From the NCBI GenBank assembly GCA_012932865.1, contig SAXG01000005.1, positions 1,233,121-1,297,120 on the forward strand: DNA of 64,000 bases. The letters are read 5' to 3'. Within the stretch, counting starts at the first letter, position 1. Each line of letters opens with the position of its first letter. The position numbers and the translations under genes are program-made. The notes under the pieces are model-generated. The model saw only the letters and a list, made by a program, of their open reading frames with translations. It searched no databases and was not told the origin of the DNA. This stretch comes from Amylostereum areolatum (Eukaryota > Basidiomycota > Agaricomycetes > Russulales > Stereaceae). Positions 22,676 to 33,853 of the stretch are shown in pieces.

Positions 22676-23996
22676 ATGTTTGCGTCCGCGGTGAGCAACC
22701 CGCTGGATATGTGTGTAGTATGCTCGCTGTCTGCGTTTCGACGGTGATCCCTAATGACATACGTTCGTCGCCAGAATCAAGGTGGGCACCGTCAGAACTG
22801 GATGCTCGTGTGCTTACGCGCATACGTATATGTTCAGGTCCGCCAGCAGCTGAAGACACAAGGTGATGCCCCTCCGGGCCTCTAATGCACCTCGTGTTGC
22901 CCTAAAAGCCATCCGACTTACGATGCATCAGTGCCGGGATCCAAAGCTAGCAGTTTCTGGACCGTCGGTCTAGAAATGTCGCGCTCTGAAGGGTTAATGA
23001 GCCTCATGAAGGGTCTTACCGCCAGCATGCTCCGGGAACTCACGTATTCTGGCATACGCATGGGCACATACGAATTTTTCAAGGACGCGTGAGCGATAAT
23101 CTCCCTGGCCTGCGCATCCGATGCAATGCGCATGTGTTCATCGTTCACCGCCCGGTCAGGATATCCACAGGAACGGGAGGCTCTCTCAGTAACGACGGTC
23201 TCACGCTGAAAGTTCTTGCGGCGACTGTCGCGGCGACTTTGGGCTCGTGCGTTCAAGTGACCTTATCTCTCCGGCGGTATGTCAACTGAAGTGCAGTGCC
23301 ATTGCCAATCCGACGGATCTCGTGAAAGGTGGGTGCATCGTCCGTTCCCTATACAGTACCAGTTCTTTCTAGCCAAATGATCGCACGCCAGTTCGCATGC
23401 AGGCCTTTTACCCTGAAGGAAGTCCTTACCGTAACACACGGCATGCCTTTGCAGCGGTCTGGCACGAAGGCCGCCTTCGTGCGCTCTATCGAGGGGTAGA
23501 CGCGACCACAATCCGCGGCGTCGTTCTCACCGTCTCGCAAATATGCTCCTATGACCAGGTCAAGCAGACAGTCAAACAGCGGGGCCTGATGGAGGAGGGC
23601 CTTCCCCTCCATATCACAGCGAGCATGATCGCCGGATTCGTCTGCTCCGTAACGTCGAACCCTGTGGGTGCGTGGCAATCGGACCGCCACCAATTTAGCT
23701 GGAAGACTGACCTCAGGGCCCGCAGACGTCGTGAAAGTTCGAGTTATGAACGACAAGGAACGACAATACAAAGGCGTTTCGGACTGCATCAAACAGATGG
23801 TGGCGAAGGAGGGTCCGATGGCATTCTACAAAGGATTTGGGATGTGTTGGGCTAGGGTGCGTTGCTCGTCGCCTTTTCCATGACGATGGAATTGTGGCTA
23901 ATGCTCGCGGGTACATCATAGCTGGGTGCACATACGGTGCTAACATTCGTAGCTTTCGAGCGGTTGAGGTCCGCTCTTGGCATTGCCCCCATGTAG
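22676..23996 (+). CDS. Mitochondrial carrier (SLC25), UCP/SLC25A30-like
   Basis: Nine exons: 22676-22710, 22775-22781, 22838-22862, 22932-23088, 23160-23246, 23297-23328, 23392-23667, 23726-23856, 23922-23996; 825 nt, 274 aa, in frame. All three carrier repeats show the signature: NPLDIIKVRQQL, NPTDLVKVRMQAF and NPVDVVKVRVM, each followed by a second half such as GLTASMLRELTYSGIRMGTY and YKGFGMCWARLGAH. The closest recalled relatives are uncoupling-protein/SLC25A14-30 carriers of the mitochondrial inner membrane; the substrate cannot be told. Exon 2 is only 7 nt (AATCAAG), flanked by GT..AG introns with CTAAT and CTTAC branch sites, and is required to restore the first signature. The first membrane helix is short, so an upstream exon with the true start may exist. 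Confidence 0.8.
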
Positions 23997-24316
23997 ATAT
24001 GCCATCGCCACAGTCAGTACAACACCAGCTAAGTAGCACAAAGGATCATTGACAGTCCCATTGGATTCTCTAAGTGGCTTAGCCATAGTGACCATACCCT
24101 CCCCTCTCACAGACTCAACGTAATGGTGTTCAGATTCTTAGACACTGCTCGAACACCGCATTATTCATAGTCATACAATCATATATGGCCCAGAAAATAT
24201 CGTATACATATATATACACGACGAGGACGAGGAGACAAAAAGAAAAGAATAATACTCTTATAACATAGCTACATGGGAGACTGAGAGTGCAAGAAGAAAG
24301 GGACCAGACAAGGGAA
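23997..24316. other. Convergent 3' flanks of the carrier and histone H1 genes
   Basis: About 320 nt, AT-richer than its surroundings, with no coding signal. It lies between two genes that converge (carrier on plus, H1 on minus). Confidence 0.5.
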
Positions 24317-25366
24317 TCAAGCAGCGGCCTAGGAGAAGATTGTCAGGAGTGGGCTACATTGGTAAGGTCGAGACACACACCTTCCTCGCCGTAGACTTAG
24401 CTTTCGACGCGGGCTTCGCCGCCTTGGTGACCTTCGCCTTGGGTTTGGTAGCCGCCGCCTTGGCAGCCGCCTACAGCATCTAGTCAGAACACCATAGCAT
24501 AACCAGACAATTGGCCACGCGCACCTTCTTCGCATCGGTCTTTGCACTGGTTGTCTTCTTCGCAGGCTTGTCCGCCGCCTTCTTCGTCGCGGTGACCTTC
24601 TTGGCTGTGGCGGGTGCCTTCTTTGCAGGAGCAGCAGATTTCTTGACGGCGGCAGGCTTCGCCTTGGGGGCGGCGGCGGCGGCGGGCTTCTTTGCATCGG
24701 CTTTCTTCGCAGCAGGCTTCTTCGCTGGCTCTGCGACCTTCTTAGAGGAGGATGGCTTCGCGTTCTATGGATTTCACGATGAGTATGTGTTAAGACAAAC
24801 GGGGACGGGGAACACACCTCTTTGGTCTCAGCAGCAGCAGGCTTCACCTTCGGCGCAAGCTTGACCTTGCCAGAAGGTCCCTTCGGCAGAGAGAAGACAC
24901 CGTCCTCAGCACCCCTCGCAATTGCACGGTTAAGCTGATAGAGGTTCTTCGCATTCATCTCGAGGTTGTATTTGTCTTCGGCGAACTATCCCCTCTCATG
25001 AGCAACCACAACCGCCAGCAATTCACGCAGCTCACCTTCTTGATAGTGTTCCGCGAGACACCGGTACGTGCCTCAGAAGAGTGGGCGGCGATGCATTCCT
25101 ACAATAGATGTTGAGCGGCGAGACAGACAACGAAAAAGGATCAGACGCACTTTGATAATGTCCTTGAAGGTAGGGTGCTCAGCAGGGGCAACGGCTTCGC
25201 TCGTAGCCTTCTTGGGAGCAGCTTTCTTGGGAGCAGCAGCCTTAGGAGACTTTTTCTCGGGCACTTTAGCTGCAGCTCTAGCAGAGCGGGGCTTGGACGT
25301 CCTCTTCTCAACAGCAGGAGCCTCGGGTGCAGGTGAAGTAAGAGGGGACGCGGCAGGAGAAGACAT
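24317..25366 (-). CDS. Linker histone H1, copy 1
   Basis: Six exons: 25151-25366, 25036-25098, 24818-24985, 24525-24764, 24381-24470, 24317-24328; 789 nt, 262 aa. An Ala/Pro/Lys N-terminal tail leads into the H1/H5 globular winged helix: HPTFKDIIK, then ECIAAHSSEARTGVSRNTIK, then FAEDKYNLEMNAKNLYQLNR and AIARGAEDGVFSLPKGPSGK. The remainder is the typical Lys/Ala/Pro-rich tail. The last coding exon is just 12 nt (KAA-like end before TGA); reading past the preceding AG would instead add a non-basic tail, so this acceptor is preferred. Compacts chromatin by binding linker DNA. It shares exon edges with the second H1 gene at 28558. Confidence 0.88.
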
Positions 25367-25893
25367 TGTGTTGTGGGATGGGATGTTGAGGGTTATAGGT
25401 TGATGTGGGCGGTGAGCAGTGGGCGGGGGATAAAACTTTGAGGATGGGATAATCGGGGGATTGGGTGGACAGACGCGAGATGCGCACGGAGCTTTATACC
25501 GTCGCGCGCGCGCGTCCACGTGACCCTACTCGCGCTTTGTTGATCTCTCACGGGTACACCTCCTTCCCTTCACGAGGCGGTTTGTTGATTGTCCTACTTT
25601 CGCACGCTCCAACGGCGTGCCCTCTGCCCAGCATTGTACCGACATGCGGTGCTTGCGTGTTTATCGCAGTCGCATGTTATCTAATTGTCCAGTTTTTGTC
25701 GTCGAGTTGGTGATCGCATATGTACGAAATGATCAAACTCAGAACTTGAAGACTCAGAAGGCTCCTTCACTTGAACGACGTCCGCACAAACAAGCAAGTC
25801 AAATACAACACCAAGGAATACCGTGTCATATGTACAATGTCCTCGAGACGTTTTGGTCACAAGTACATCCGAAACACTATCTAGTCCAAGTTT
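25367..25893. other. H1 promoter and 3' flank of the synthetase-like gene
   Basis: No coding signal. It contains the H1 TATA element and a CCACGTGA word near 25514. Confidence 0.45.
25493..25498 (-). promoter_or_regulatory. TATA box of histone H1 copy 1
   Basis: GGTATAAAGC on the minus strand, about 130 nt upstream of the H1 start codon, a normal distance for a TATA box plus a short leader. Confidence 0.45.
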
Positions 25894-27825
25894 TTACTTT
25901 TCTGTTACCCATACCTTGAACGAGCCATTGGTCTGCGCACGCGCCGTGTACCCCGTCGACACCCACGCCTCCTCGTTCCCATCGTCCACCTCGACATCGT
26001 CCACCAGCATTTTACCCACCGTGGGCCCACGCACAACAAGCGCCCCAACGGGATCGGCGCCGTTCTCGATGGCGACATCGTCGACGCCGATCATCTTCGC
26101 CTCGATGTTGATCACAGGCGGTCCAACGTGCGCGATGCCCGAGTCGACTCCGGATGCCGCTTTAGGAAATGTCTGCAAATCCTGAGGGTGGGAAGCGAAG
26201 ATGGGCGATACCACGAGCGGGTGGACGAATGCGTGCACGAGCGGCACCGACAGCGCAATGCGCGCAGGGGTAAGCAGGTCCACATTGATTGGCCCGTCGC
26301 TCACGACGACCCCACGTACAGTCGCAGCGCCGGGACCCATGACCTTTACGCGGGCATCCTCGAACACAAGCCTGTCCCATAGGCTTTCCTTTGTGATGTA
26401 CCCCTCGAAGATACCCGCGAGTTTGTGGCGCCAGCCAGAAGAGAAAAGGAAGGAGGTTTTGGCGCTACCTATTACTGCGCTCACAAGCTCCCCGAGGTGG
26501 AGAGGCTTTATAAACAGAACGGTCGGAGAAGGTAGGGATAACTTGTTGGAAAAGAGTTCGGCCAAACCGGTCGGCGCAGTACCTGCCGGATGCCTTGTTA
26601 GCGTCTTTGCGTTGGCGCAACAGGAAAGCGTACTATTGGCACTGTTGTACAATCCTGCGCTGGGAAGGGTACCGAAATTGGTGCCTTCGTGGAGGGCAGT
26701 GTAGGCGATCGAACGACCATACGCAGTGCTCAAGGAATGAGCAGAAACGATTGTGTCCAAGGCAGTCAACGGGTTTGAGAGAGGTAGAAGAGCGCGCATA
26801 GCGGTGACGCCAGCAGTGATGTTCTGATGCGATAACTGCGCCGCTTGAAGCCTGCCGTTGGTGTCGTTGTAGAATGATACAGTGAAGATAGTGCTGGGTT
26901 CTGTTGCTTTCAAGTCAGCGTTGACGGTGACGATGACAGTAGAAAGTATGAACAGACCTGGCTGGTGAGTGGGTACAGCCGATTCACCAGTTCTCCCCTC
27001 TGCTTCGATGTCAGCCCAACGTACGAGCCGAATGTGTGCCGATGCGTCAGCGATGGTTTTGCTGTCGGGCTCGCCCACGATGATCACCACGTGATGAGCT
27101 AACTCGTTCGTATCGTAAATAAGCTCAAGAGCGTGGGGCAAGAAGGCCGCGTCGATGATGATGGCGGTCGGAGGGTGGTTCTCCAGGACAGGCGACAAAA
27201 GGGAAGGAGATGAAAGAGTAAAAGAAGGAATGCATTGTGAGGCCAAGGCCAAGTCAGTGATCAGGAATTCTGGGAGGAGGTTAGAACGCCGAGGGTGGGC
27301 CAGGAAAGAGTGTGGACTTGCCAATGCTATCGTCGAGGAGTAGGAGAACGTTAGACGTTCGCTTGAGGCCAGCGCGGCGAAGACCAGTCCCAAATGCCGC
27401 TACACGTTCTCTCAACTGCGTATTCGTGATCTGGGAATGGAGTGAGTCGTTGTGTCTACCGTCGGCCGCAGGCAACTACCTTGGTTGACCACAGCGTACG
27501 AGGCGCGTCAAAGTCTGGCTTGATGTGATCCAGCAACGTCTGTATCTCTCTGGTGGGGCGAATAGGAAACTGTGACAAGGATTAGCGCTGGGAGGCAAAC
27601 GGAGGTACGCGTACGCACCCTGCCCAGCATGCCTGTACCATAGTTCCTGTGAACGGCGCTCTCTCCCGGATTACGCACTCTGCTAACATCGCTCTGGCGT
27701 CCTAGAAGAATTGGGTGTACAAGAGACTGGGGCTTGTAGAGGTTGAAGAGGAGGAAGATGGAAGCAGTGATGAGCCCCAATAGGATGGTTAGGTCGTCGG
27801 TGACGAGAAAGTCTGAGAAGCCCAT
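25894..27825 (-). CDS. Degenerate acyl-CoA synthetase/AMP-binding-like membrane protein
   Basis: Five exons: 27619-27825, 27480-27569, 27322-27430, 26958-27269, 25894-26906; 1731 nt, 576 aa. An N-terminal membrane helix (TILLGLITASIFLLFNLY) is followed by an ANL-type N-domain (VLLLLDDSIEFLITDLALAS, SIPSF-like CIPSFTLSSPS). The adenylate-binding loop, normally a TSGTTGxPKG motif, is replaced by FTVSFYNDTNGRLQAAQLSH, followed by the usual helix (QNITAGVTAMRALLPL). No YGxTE-type motif is seen, and the C-terminal domain is short. It therefore looks like a long-chain fatty-acid-CoA-ligase-derived protein that may have lost adenylation activity. The intron 27270-27321 begins with GC (GCAAGT). Located between the two H1 genes; its promoter is shared with H1 copy 2. 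Confidence 0.7.
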
Positions 27826-28557
27826 GATAGGCCGTTGTGCTGCGACTCCCAGTATTCAAGTAGAAGAGAGGTGGCTGAGGCCGGAGAAGGGTAGAAAAGA
27901 GAGCGAGGGAGAAGGAAAACGAAGGCGTCTGTCTGAATGTGAGCTAATGTATCCCAGGGCTTCGATACGGGGGTGGAAGCTTGTCTCTGCCGGGCCGGCC
28001 TGCGCTTTAGGCAACATCCCGGTCGGCTGAGCCGCTGAGGTCGGGATCGCGGTCTATATCTCGGTCTCTGCTCAAACTCTTCCATGGTCATCATCTTTCG
28101 TCTCGGACCTCCTCCTACCGGCCTTTCCACCTCCCACGTCAGCTTGCGCAACATGGGAACCCTGAATCTCTCTTGGCTCCAGGGTGAATCTACCTGTGAG
28201 TGAACGATCTGCGGGCGATAGCCAACATTGCTTGTGGACTGGTCTTGTGCTCCTAAAAGCTATTCCATAGGTGGGACCGCCCACCCTTGGTCTTCGGGTA
28301 CTTCTGAGCTCATTCCGAAACTGCCTTGCTTCTTTCCTCTCCCCTTGTCAAGAAAACATTGTTCCAACCACGCATTCGTCCTCGTTTGGTCATAAACAAG
28401 GTCCGTGCGCGCACTATACGTCACGTGATCGTATCGTCTCGGACATGGTGCTCATGCGCGCATTCCTCACTCATCTTCTCCACAAACCGCCACCAGCCAG
28501 GAGTGTTGGCTCTCCACCATTCTTTATTCACACTCTACTTTATCTGGATTGTTCACC
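27826..28557. other. Divergent promoter region
   Basis: The 732 nt between the synthetase-like gene (minus) and H1 copy 2 (plus). No coding signal; it contains a TCACGTGA palindrome at 28421. Confidence 0.5.
28421..28428. promoter_or_regulatory. TCACGTGA palindrome upstream of H1 copy 2
   Basis: A perfect TCACGTGA 130 nt before the ATG at 28558. The same octamer lies upstream of the genes at 39877 and 58588. It has the core of a bHLH (Cbf1-like) site. Confidence 0.45.
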
Positions 28558-29737
28558 ATGGTCTCCTCTCCGAAGAAACCAATCACGAAGTCTGCTACTC
28601 AGCGTGGCACCGCGAAGAAGTCCGGCGCTGTGAGTTCCGCGAAGACCCAGCACGTCACTCACCCTTCGTGGGTGGACATGATCAAGGTTGGTACACGATC
28701 TTGTTACGATATATGAGGGAGTGGTGTGCTTCCGTTTTCTCTGCTGAGGAAATGCGCACGCACCAAGAATCATCTCGATCTTCTCGCCACATCGACCCCT
28801 CACAGGCAAACTCTGATATCGATATCTCATAGGAATGCGTTATCGCTCATCCCGAGGATGCTCGCGCGGGGGTTTCACGTCCCACCATAAAGAAGGTTCG
28901 TGCATTAGGTCTCTGTTCTCAGAGGTTCCACCGAAACGTAATGCTTCTTTCTTGGTCAGTTCGTCGAGGCCAAGTACAACCTTGAGATGACTCCGGCCGC
29001 GACGAGCCAACTATCGCGTGCTATCGCTCATGGTGTAGAAAGGGGCACGTTTGTCCTTCCTAAAGGTGTGTATAAAGCCATTTGACCTGAGTCTCTACTG
29101 ACGTCATTCATGCCACTAGGTCCCACCGGACGTATCAAGCTTCCCCCGAAGGGCCATAAAGAGGCGACGAAGGAGGTATGTGGATACCACTTCCATCCCC
29201 GCTGAAGCCGTTTGTGACTATGTGTGTGGCACTGCCCCAAGAATACTCCTGTGCCAAAGAAGATGCCTCTGCCAGCAAAGGCGGCTACCAAGTCGAAGCC
29301 CGCTAAGAAAGCTGCACCTGTGGCAGTAAGCAAGAAACCTTCCGCGCCGAAAGTCAAAGTGATCAAGAAACCTACTATCGCGTCGAAGTTCGGGACCAAG
29401 GCATCCACGACCGGTCCTAAGGCTGGATCTGCACCAAAGAAGCTCCTGGCCCGTATGGTAAATGATGATGAAATCCCTCCTAAGAAACGGGGCAGTGCAG
29501 CGAAGACGTCCACCAGTGAGAATGTGACCCAGTCGAAGGCTACCCAACCACGGCCCAAGGCCACGACGACCAAGAAGAGAGAAGGCAAGCCTGTGTCTGC
29601 CGACAAGACAGCAAAGCCAAAGCCGGCTCGTCGTGCTTCTGTTTCCAAGAAGGTAAGATGTTTTATCTATCGACGTGAACGTGGGTGACTGACCGTATCC
29701 GAAGGCATCTGAAGTTCCCACCGTCAGTGCGGCATGA
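28558..29737 (+). CDS. Linker histone H1, copy 2
   Basis: Six exons: 28558-28686, 28833-28895, 28960-29065, 29120-29175, 29242-29652, 29705-29737; 798 nt, 265 aa. The globular domain reads HPSWVDMIK, ECVIAHPEDARAGVSRPTIK, FVEAKYNLEMTPAATSQLSR and AIAHGVERGTFVLPKGPTGR, followed by a Lys/Ala/Pro-rich tail that also contains more acidic residues than copy 1 (MVNDDEIPPKKRG). Exon 2 is 63 nt in both H1 genes and the splice positions in the globular domain coincide, so they are old paralogs. It is inverted relative to copy 1 with the synthetase-like gene between. Such H1-like proteins may be specialised (for example for sporulation), but that is a guess. Confidence 0.82.
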
Positions 29738-30340
29738 GGAGCGCCACTTCCGAGATCTGTGATTTGTACGAGTATGCGAAGAGGGTGTCATCGAACCATC
29801 AGCGCTCAACGCTCAGCAGTGATCCTTGCGGTATTTGTCGAAGATATACGGATGTATTTGTATCATAACTTGCTTTACTTTTCTGAATGAACACGGTGGT
29901 AACATAGTGGAACATGTTTGCATGTAGTGCTCTTCGCACAGTTTCCTGTAGCTTTTTGCTCGCCCCATGTACTTGACATTACCTTCCATGACATGACCGG
30001 TCGGATTTTTGTAGCATTGGAGCATTGCATGTTGCAGCGTACAACCATTCCACTGTTTGAGTGACTGAGCGGCAGGGACTTGTGCGCACCGTAACCCTAG
30101 CGTAGGTGCATCATCTTGCGATTGACCGTGACCTTCCCCTCCTTCTGCTTCTCCTCGTATTACTCCCACTGGCATTGAAGGTTATCTCTCATCTGAAAAG
30201 AATCCTAAACTTGAGTCTAGAATACTCTAGAACCAGAGCAGGGACGATCACGTATGTATTCTGCTTCACTGGTGCTTTCACATTGAACATTCTGCGTATC
30301 ACAGTAGTATAGTACCCAAGGGTCCGAAGTTCAAACGTTT
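29738..30340. other. Intergenic between H1 copy 2 and TEL2
   Basis: No coding signal, only the H1 3' flank and the TEL2 promoter. An imperfect TCACGTAT is present near 30248. Confidence 0.45.
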
Positions 30341-33300
30341 ATGGCGACAGAATTCGCGGACACGACTGTCTCTCAGGTTCGCAATGTTATCAGCCGCCTC
30401 CAATCCCCTGTCCCCGATCTCTCAACTCTTCTCGGCCTCCTTGCCGGGCCCCTCGATGCGCTCTCCCTCCTCCCTCCCATCTACCGCAAATATAACACCG
30501 ATCCTTTACTCCACGCGTCCATCAACATCCCTCGTCACCTCCCAGCTCTTCAGCGTGCGCTTCTAGAGCATGTCGCCCCAACGTGGGGCTCCACTCTTGT
30601 AAACGAAAACCTTATGCCGCTCGTTCAGCAATACTTTGTCCCCGACGCTTTCTCTTATACTCATCCCGTCGCTGGTCAAGTATCTCTTTACGCTTATTCA
30701 GTGATTCTTTCCCTACCACTAAGGGACTACTCCGTCAACCTTCTCGCGCGACTGACCACCGCATACCCAATTGATCGCCTCCATACGGCAATATTCGGGA
30801 ATAAAAATTCCACGGTCGGGCAGACAACGATCGCATGGGAAGACGCCGTTCGCTATGTTATATCGGTCCCTGTAAAGGTGGCCAATGCACTTGCTGGTCA
30901 CGCCGTTCCTGCCGAACTCGAACAAGGCGCATACTTTCGGAATCTATGTATGAGATGTGAAGTACTCCTGGCCTCGCTTGCGGAGGAGCAGACTGAAGGC
31001 ATGTAATGGTCCTCCCACTTTGCCAGAAGACTAACCAGGTGCAGATAGCATGTCATCTCTCACCTATCTTTTCACTAAGCTTGCAAACGTCGGCGCGTTT
31101 CCGCCATCTATACCTACGTCTCCCTCCCAGCCTTCTTTTTTCCACCACACCCTTGAGATAATTAGATCGAGGATTTCCGCCAAAGACACACAGGGTGCAC
31201 TATACTCCGTACTCTGGTCGGATCTTCTTCTCGCGCTCCCGTCTTCTTTCACAGTGCAAGGAATCCTCACGTCTCTCTTTGCACACTTGTCAGCCCCAGA
31301 AGACGCTCTCGATATGACACTGCAGACGAGGGCCCGCGTCAAGAGGGAGGCTGAAATACTTGGGGCCATACTCGGAGATCTTAAGGGAGAGAAAAAGGCG
31401 CTGTGGGATAGCATCGGCGCAGTCGTCCTTGGCCGCGACTGGCAGGAAGGATATGCCAGAATTTTTGTTTGCTGGGTCGCAGGCACCCAAAAGGAAACCG
31501 TGGACGAGGAAGGTTCGTCCATGATCATGTACACTTCTGTGTCATCTCTCAATACCCTTCTAGCCCTTGGCATTCTCATCGAAAAGACCATTGACATCTG
31601 GTCGGCGTCCGAGTACATCAAACGATCTTTATTATCCAAACATCGGTGTACGACAATCCACCAACACTCATCCCACTGTAAACTGACCCAGAGTACAGAT
31701 ACGACGCTACTCCTACTTGGCGCTATCGCTCACCTTTCACCAACTTCGAACACCCTTCGCAAGTTACCCCTTTTGCCGCCCTTTATTCAATGCATTGGAA
31801 CTTACATCGGTCATCTGGACCCTTCCGTACGCCGTTGCGGCATGCTGGTCGCCGAAGAGGTTGCCCATCGTACTGGTCGGAAGCTCGATTTTGGAGATTG
31901 GGATGGCGATGAAGGTGGGAAGGGGTGGGCGCGTCAAGTTCGTCAACTCTTTCTGCAACTCGACAGGGATGCGGCTGCCTGGGATGACGCCTCTGACGAG
32001 GAGGGCGATGCGACAGAAATCTTGACAAAGGATGTCCACACTCACAAAACCGTTGTTGAGATTTCTACATCCGGGTACGACTCGGATGACTCCCTTGTCG
32101 GGTATGCCTCCCCATCGTCCTCGCGCTCTCCCTCCCCCACGCCTTCAGAGCTAGAAGAGATCGAGAAGGATCCCACTCTCCGCGTAGGCCAGAAGAAAAT
32201 CGCGCGGCCAGTTTACCTTGCCCAGCTTGGAGAGATGCTCAGAAGTCGTAGCGGGTTAAACAGTGAGCATGAGACGCAGGAGGCTGATAAAATCGACGTG
32301 GCACTAGACGTGGCAGAAGAGTTGATCCGAAGGAAGAGATTTTATGGCACAGAACTTCGTGAGCTTTTCGCATTTCATTCGAATATGGCCGTTGACGATA
32401 TCTATAGAGGAAAACGCCGTAAACTTGGTGCACGGACTTATTGCGCTGAACAACAACTTTGAGTTGGACGATTTCGACAGGAAGAGACAGGCGGCGTTGA
32501 ACGCACTTGTTGCATGCTGTCCCCACAAAGCGGCGCTGTAAGCACTTTCCACCTTGCTCCCGTGGTATTTTCATTGACCTCAACCTTCTCAATATAGCTC
32601 TATCATCGAAGAGTTCTTCAAGAACCAATACTCTACTGACCAACGTTACGTGATGCTCAACGCCCTGGCTCTCGGCGCCCAAGAGCTCGCGGGTTTGCCC
32701 ATACCTGCTCACGCGGCAGCTCGGCCGATGATAGGCGACCGTATATCTTTTCCAAGCAAACGCCTACCCGGACTGCAACACCAACGTTACCTTACAGAAT
32801 ACACCAATCAGGTATATGGACTTCTGGAGGGCATCACGAAACTCTCCATTTCGAACACACGTGAAGCAAATACAGACCGTGCCCCGGAGCTTGCTCGCGA
32901 ACGACAACTCAGAGTTCGGCAACTTAGCAAAGTCAGTGAATTACACACGCCGGCTGCATCGCAAATCGCACGAGGCATACGGGGCTCTACTTCCGCATAT
33001 CCTCTTGCGAACCTTCCCTCCTTCACCGAGGTTGGCGTCGAACAATTCATCTACCCGTTACTCCACCGGTTCTGGTTATTCTTGCGCGATGAGCAGACGA
33101 GAGAGGAACGAACGGCACTGCAAGACCGACTGCACCAGTACCACGGCGCGGGGACAGGGCTTATCCTCAACTCCCTAGTGCTGCATCACTTCCTTGCGAC
33201 CCTCGGCGTTTTGGTACATGCCGCCCGCAATGCACCATCCTGGAGAGCTCTTGTCGCTCCAGACGCCCTTGAGCTGGCGGTTACACTCGGTACACGGCCT

Positions 33301-33651
33301 CTTTCGCGTGCCCCGGAAGATGATGACGAGGAGGAGACAGAGACAGGTGGGGGGGAAGGCAAGGAAGCCAGAGTGCTGACGACGGCTCTTGAATTGGCTC
33401 TGGTCGTGCTGGATGGCTGTGTGGATCAGGACGGCGGACGGACGCTTGGGCTCGAGCATACGACAGTGCTACTTGCCACGGGCGAGTGGGCGCAGACCGT
33501 CTTCGGGGGATTGGAGAAAGGTCTTCGGGTCAGAGGTGGAGGCGGGGCAGCTGAGATGCGACTGAGCAGAGCAGCAGCGGGGGTAATCCTTAAAGTGGAT
33601 GAGATTTCGAACAAGTGGAGGAGGTCTATGATCGATCTTACGAACTCGTAG
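30341..33651 (+). CDS. TEL2: Telomere length regulation protein TEL2
   Basis: Four exons: 30341-30998, 31045-32358, 32408-32537, 32598-33651; 3156 nt, 1051 aa, no frame correction. Largely alpha-helical repeats. The C-terminal conserved region starts near RPVYLAQLGEMLRS and continues ENAVNLVHGLIALNN, NALVACCPHKAA, QRYVMLNALALGAQELAGLP, as in TEL2 orthologs. TEL2 with TTI1 and TTI2 forms the TTT complex, which helps mature PI3K-like kinases (TOR, ATM, ATR). Before the conserved part lies an acidic Ser-rich linker (DASDEEGDATE, SSRSPSPTPSELEE) of the kind phosphorylated by CK2 in other species. Intron 1 (30999-31044) starts with GC, not GT: the GT alternative two bases later leads straight into a stop. 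Confidence 0.85.
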
Positions 33652-33853
33652 TCCACTCTCGTAGTGCACATACAAGGCTTTGCAATTGGGCAATGTCGAC
33701 AGCAAGTTGACTGTAGTCTGTGATGCCAGTGTAAGTAATCTCACATGCAGTGATTGGCTCGGCAAAATCCGGTTCCGGACTTGCTCGTCAACACCAGTCC
33801 GCGACCGTCGACTACAATTCCAGTTTCGATCCTCCTCCACTTTATTCAACGCA

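Noticed and set aside
31653..31706. Possible intron inside TEL2 exon 2 (GTGTAC...TACAG, 53 nt)
   Set aside because: Removal of 53 nt would break the frame that continues cleanly into conserved TEL2 sequence, so it is read as coding, although the encoded residues look intron-like.
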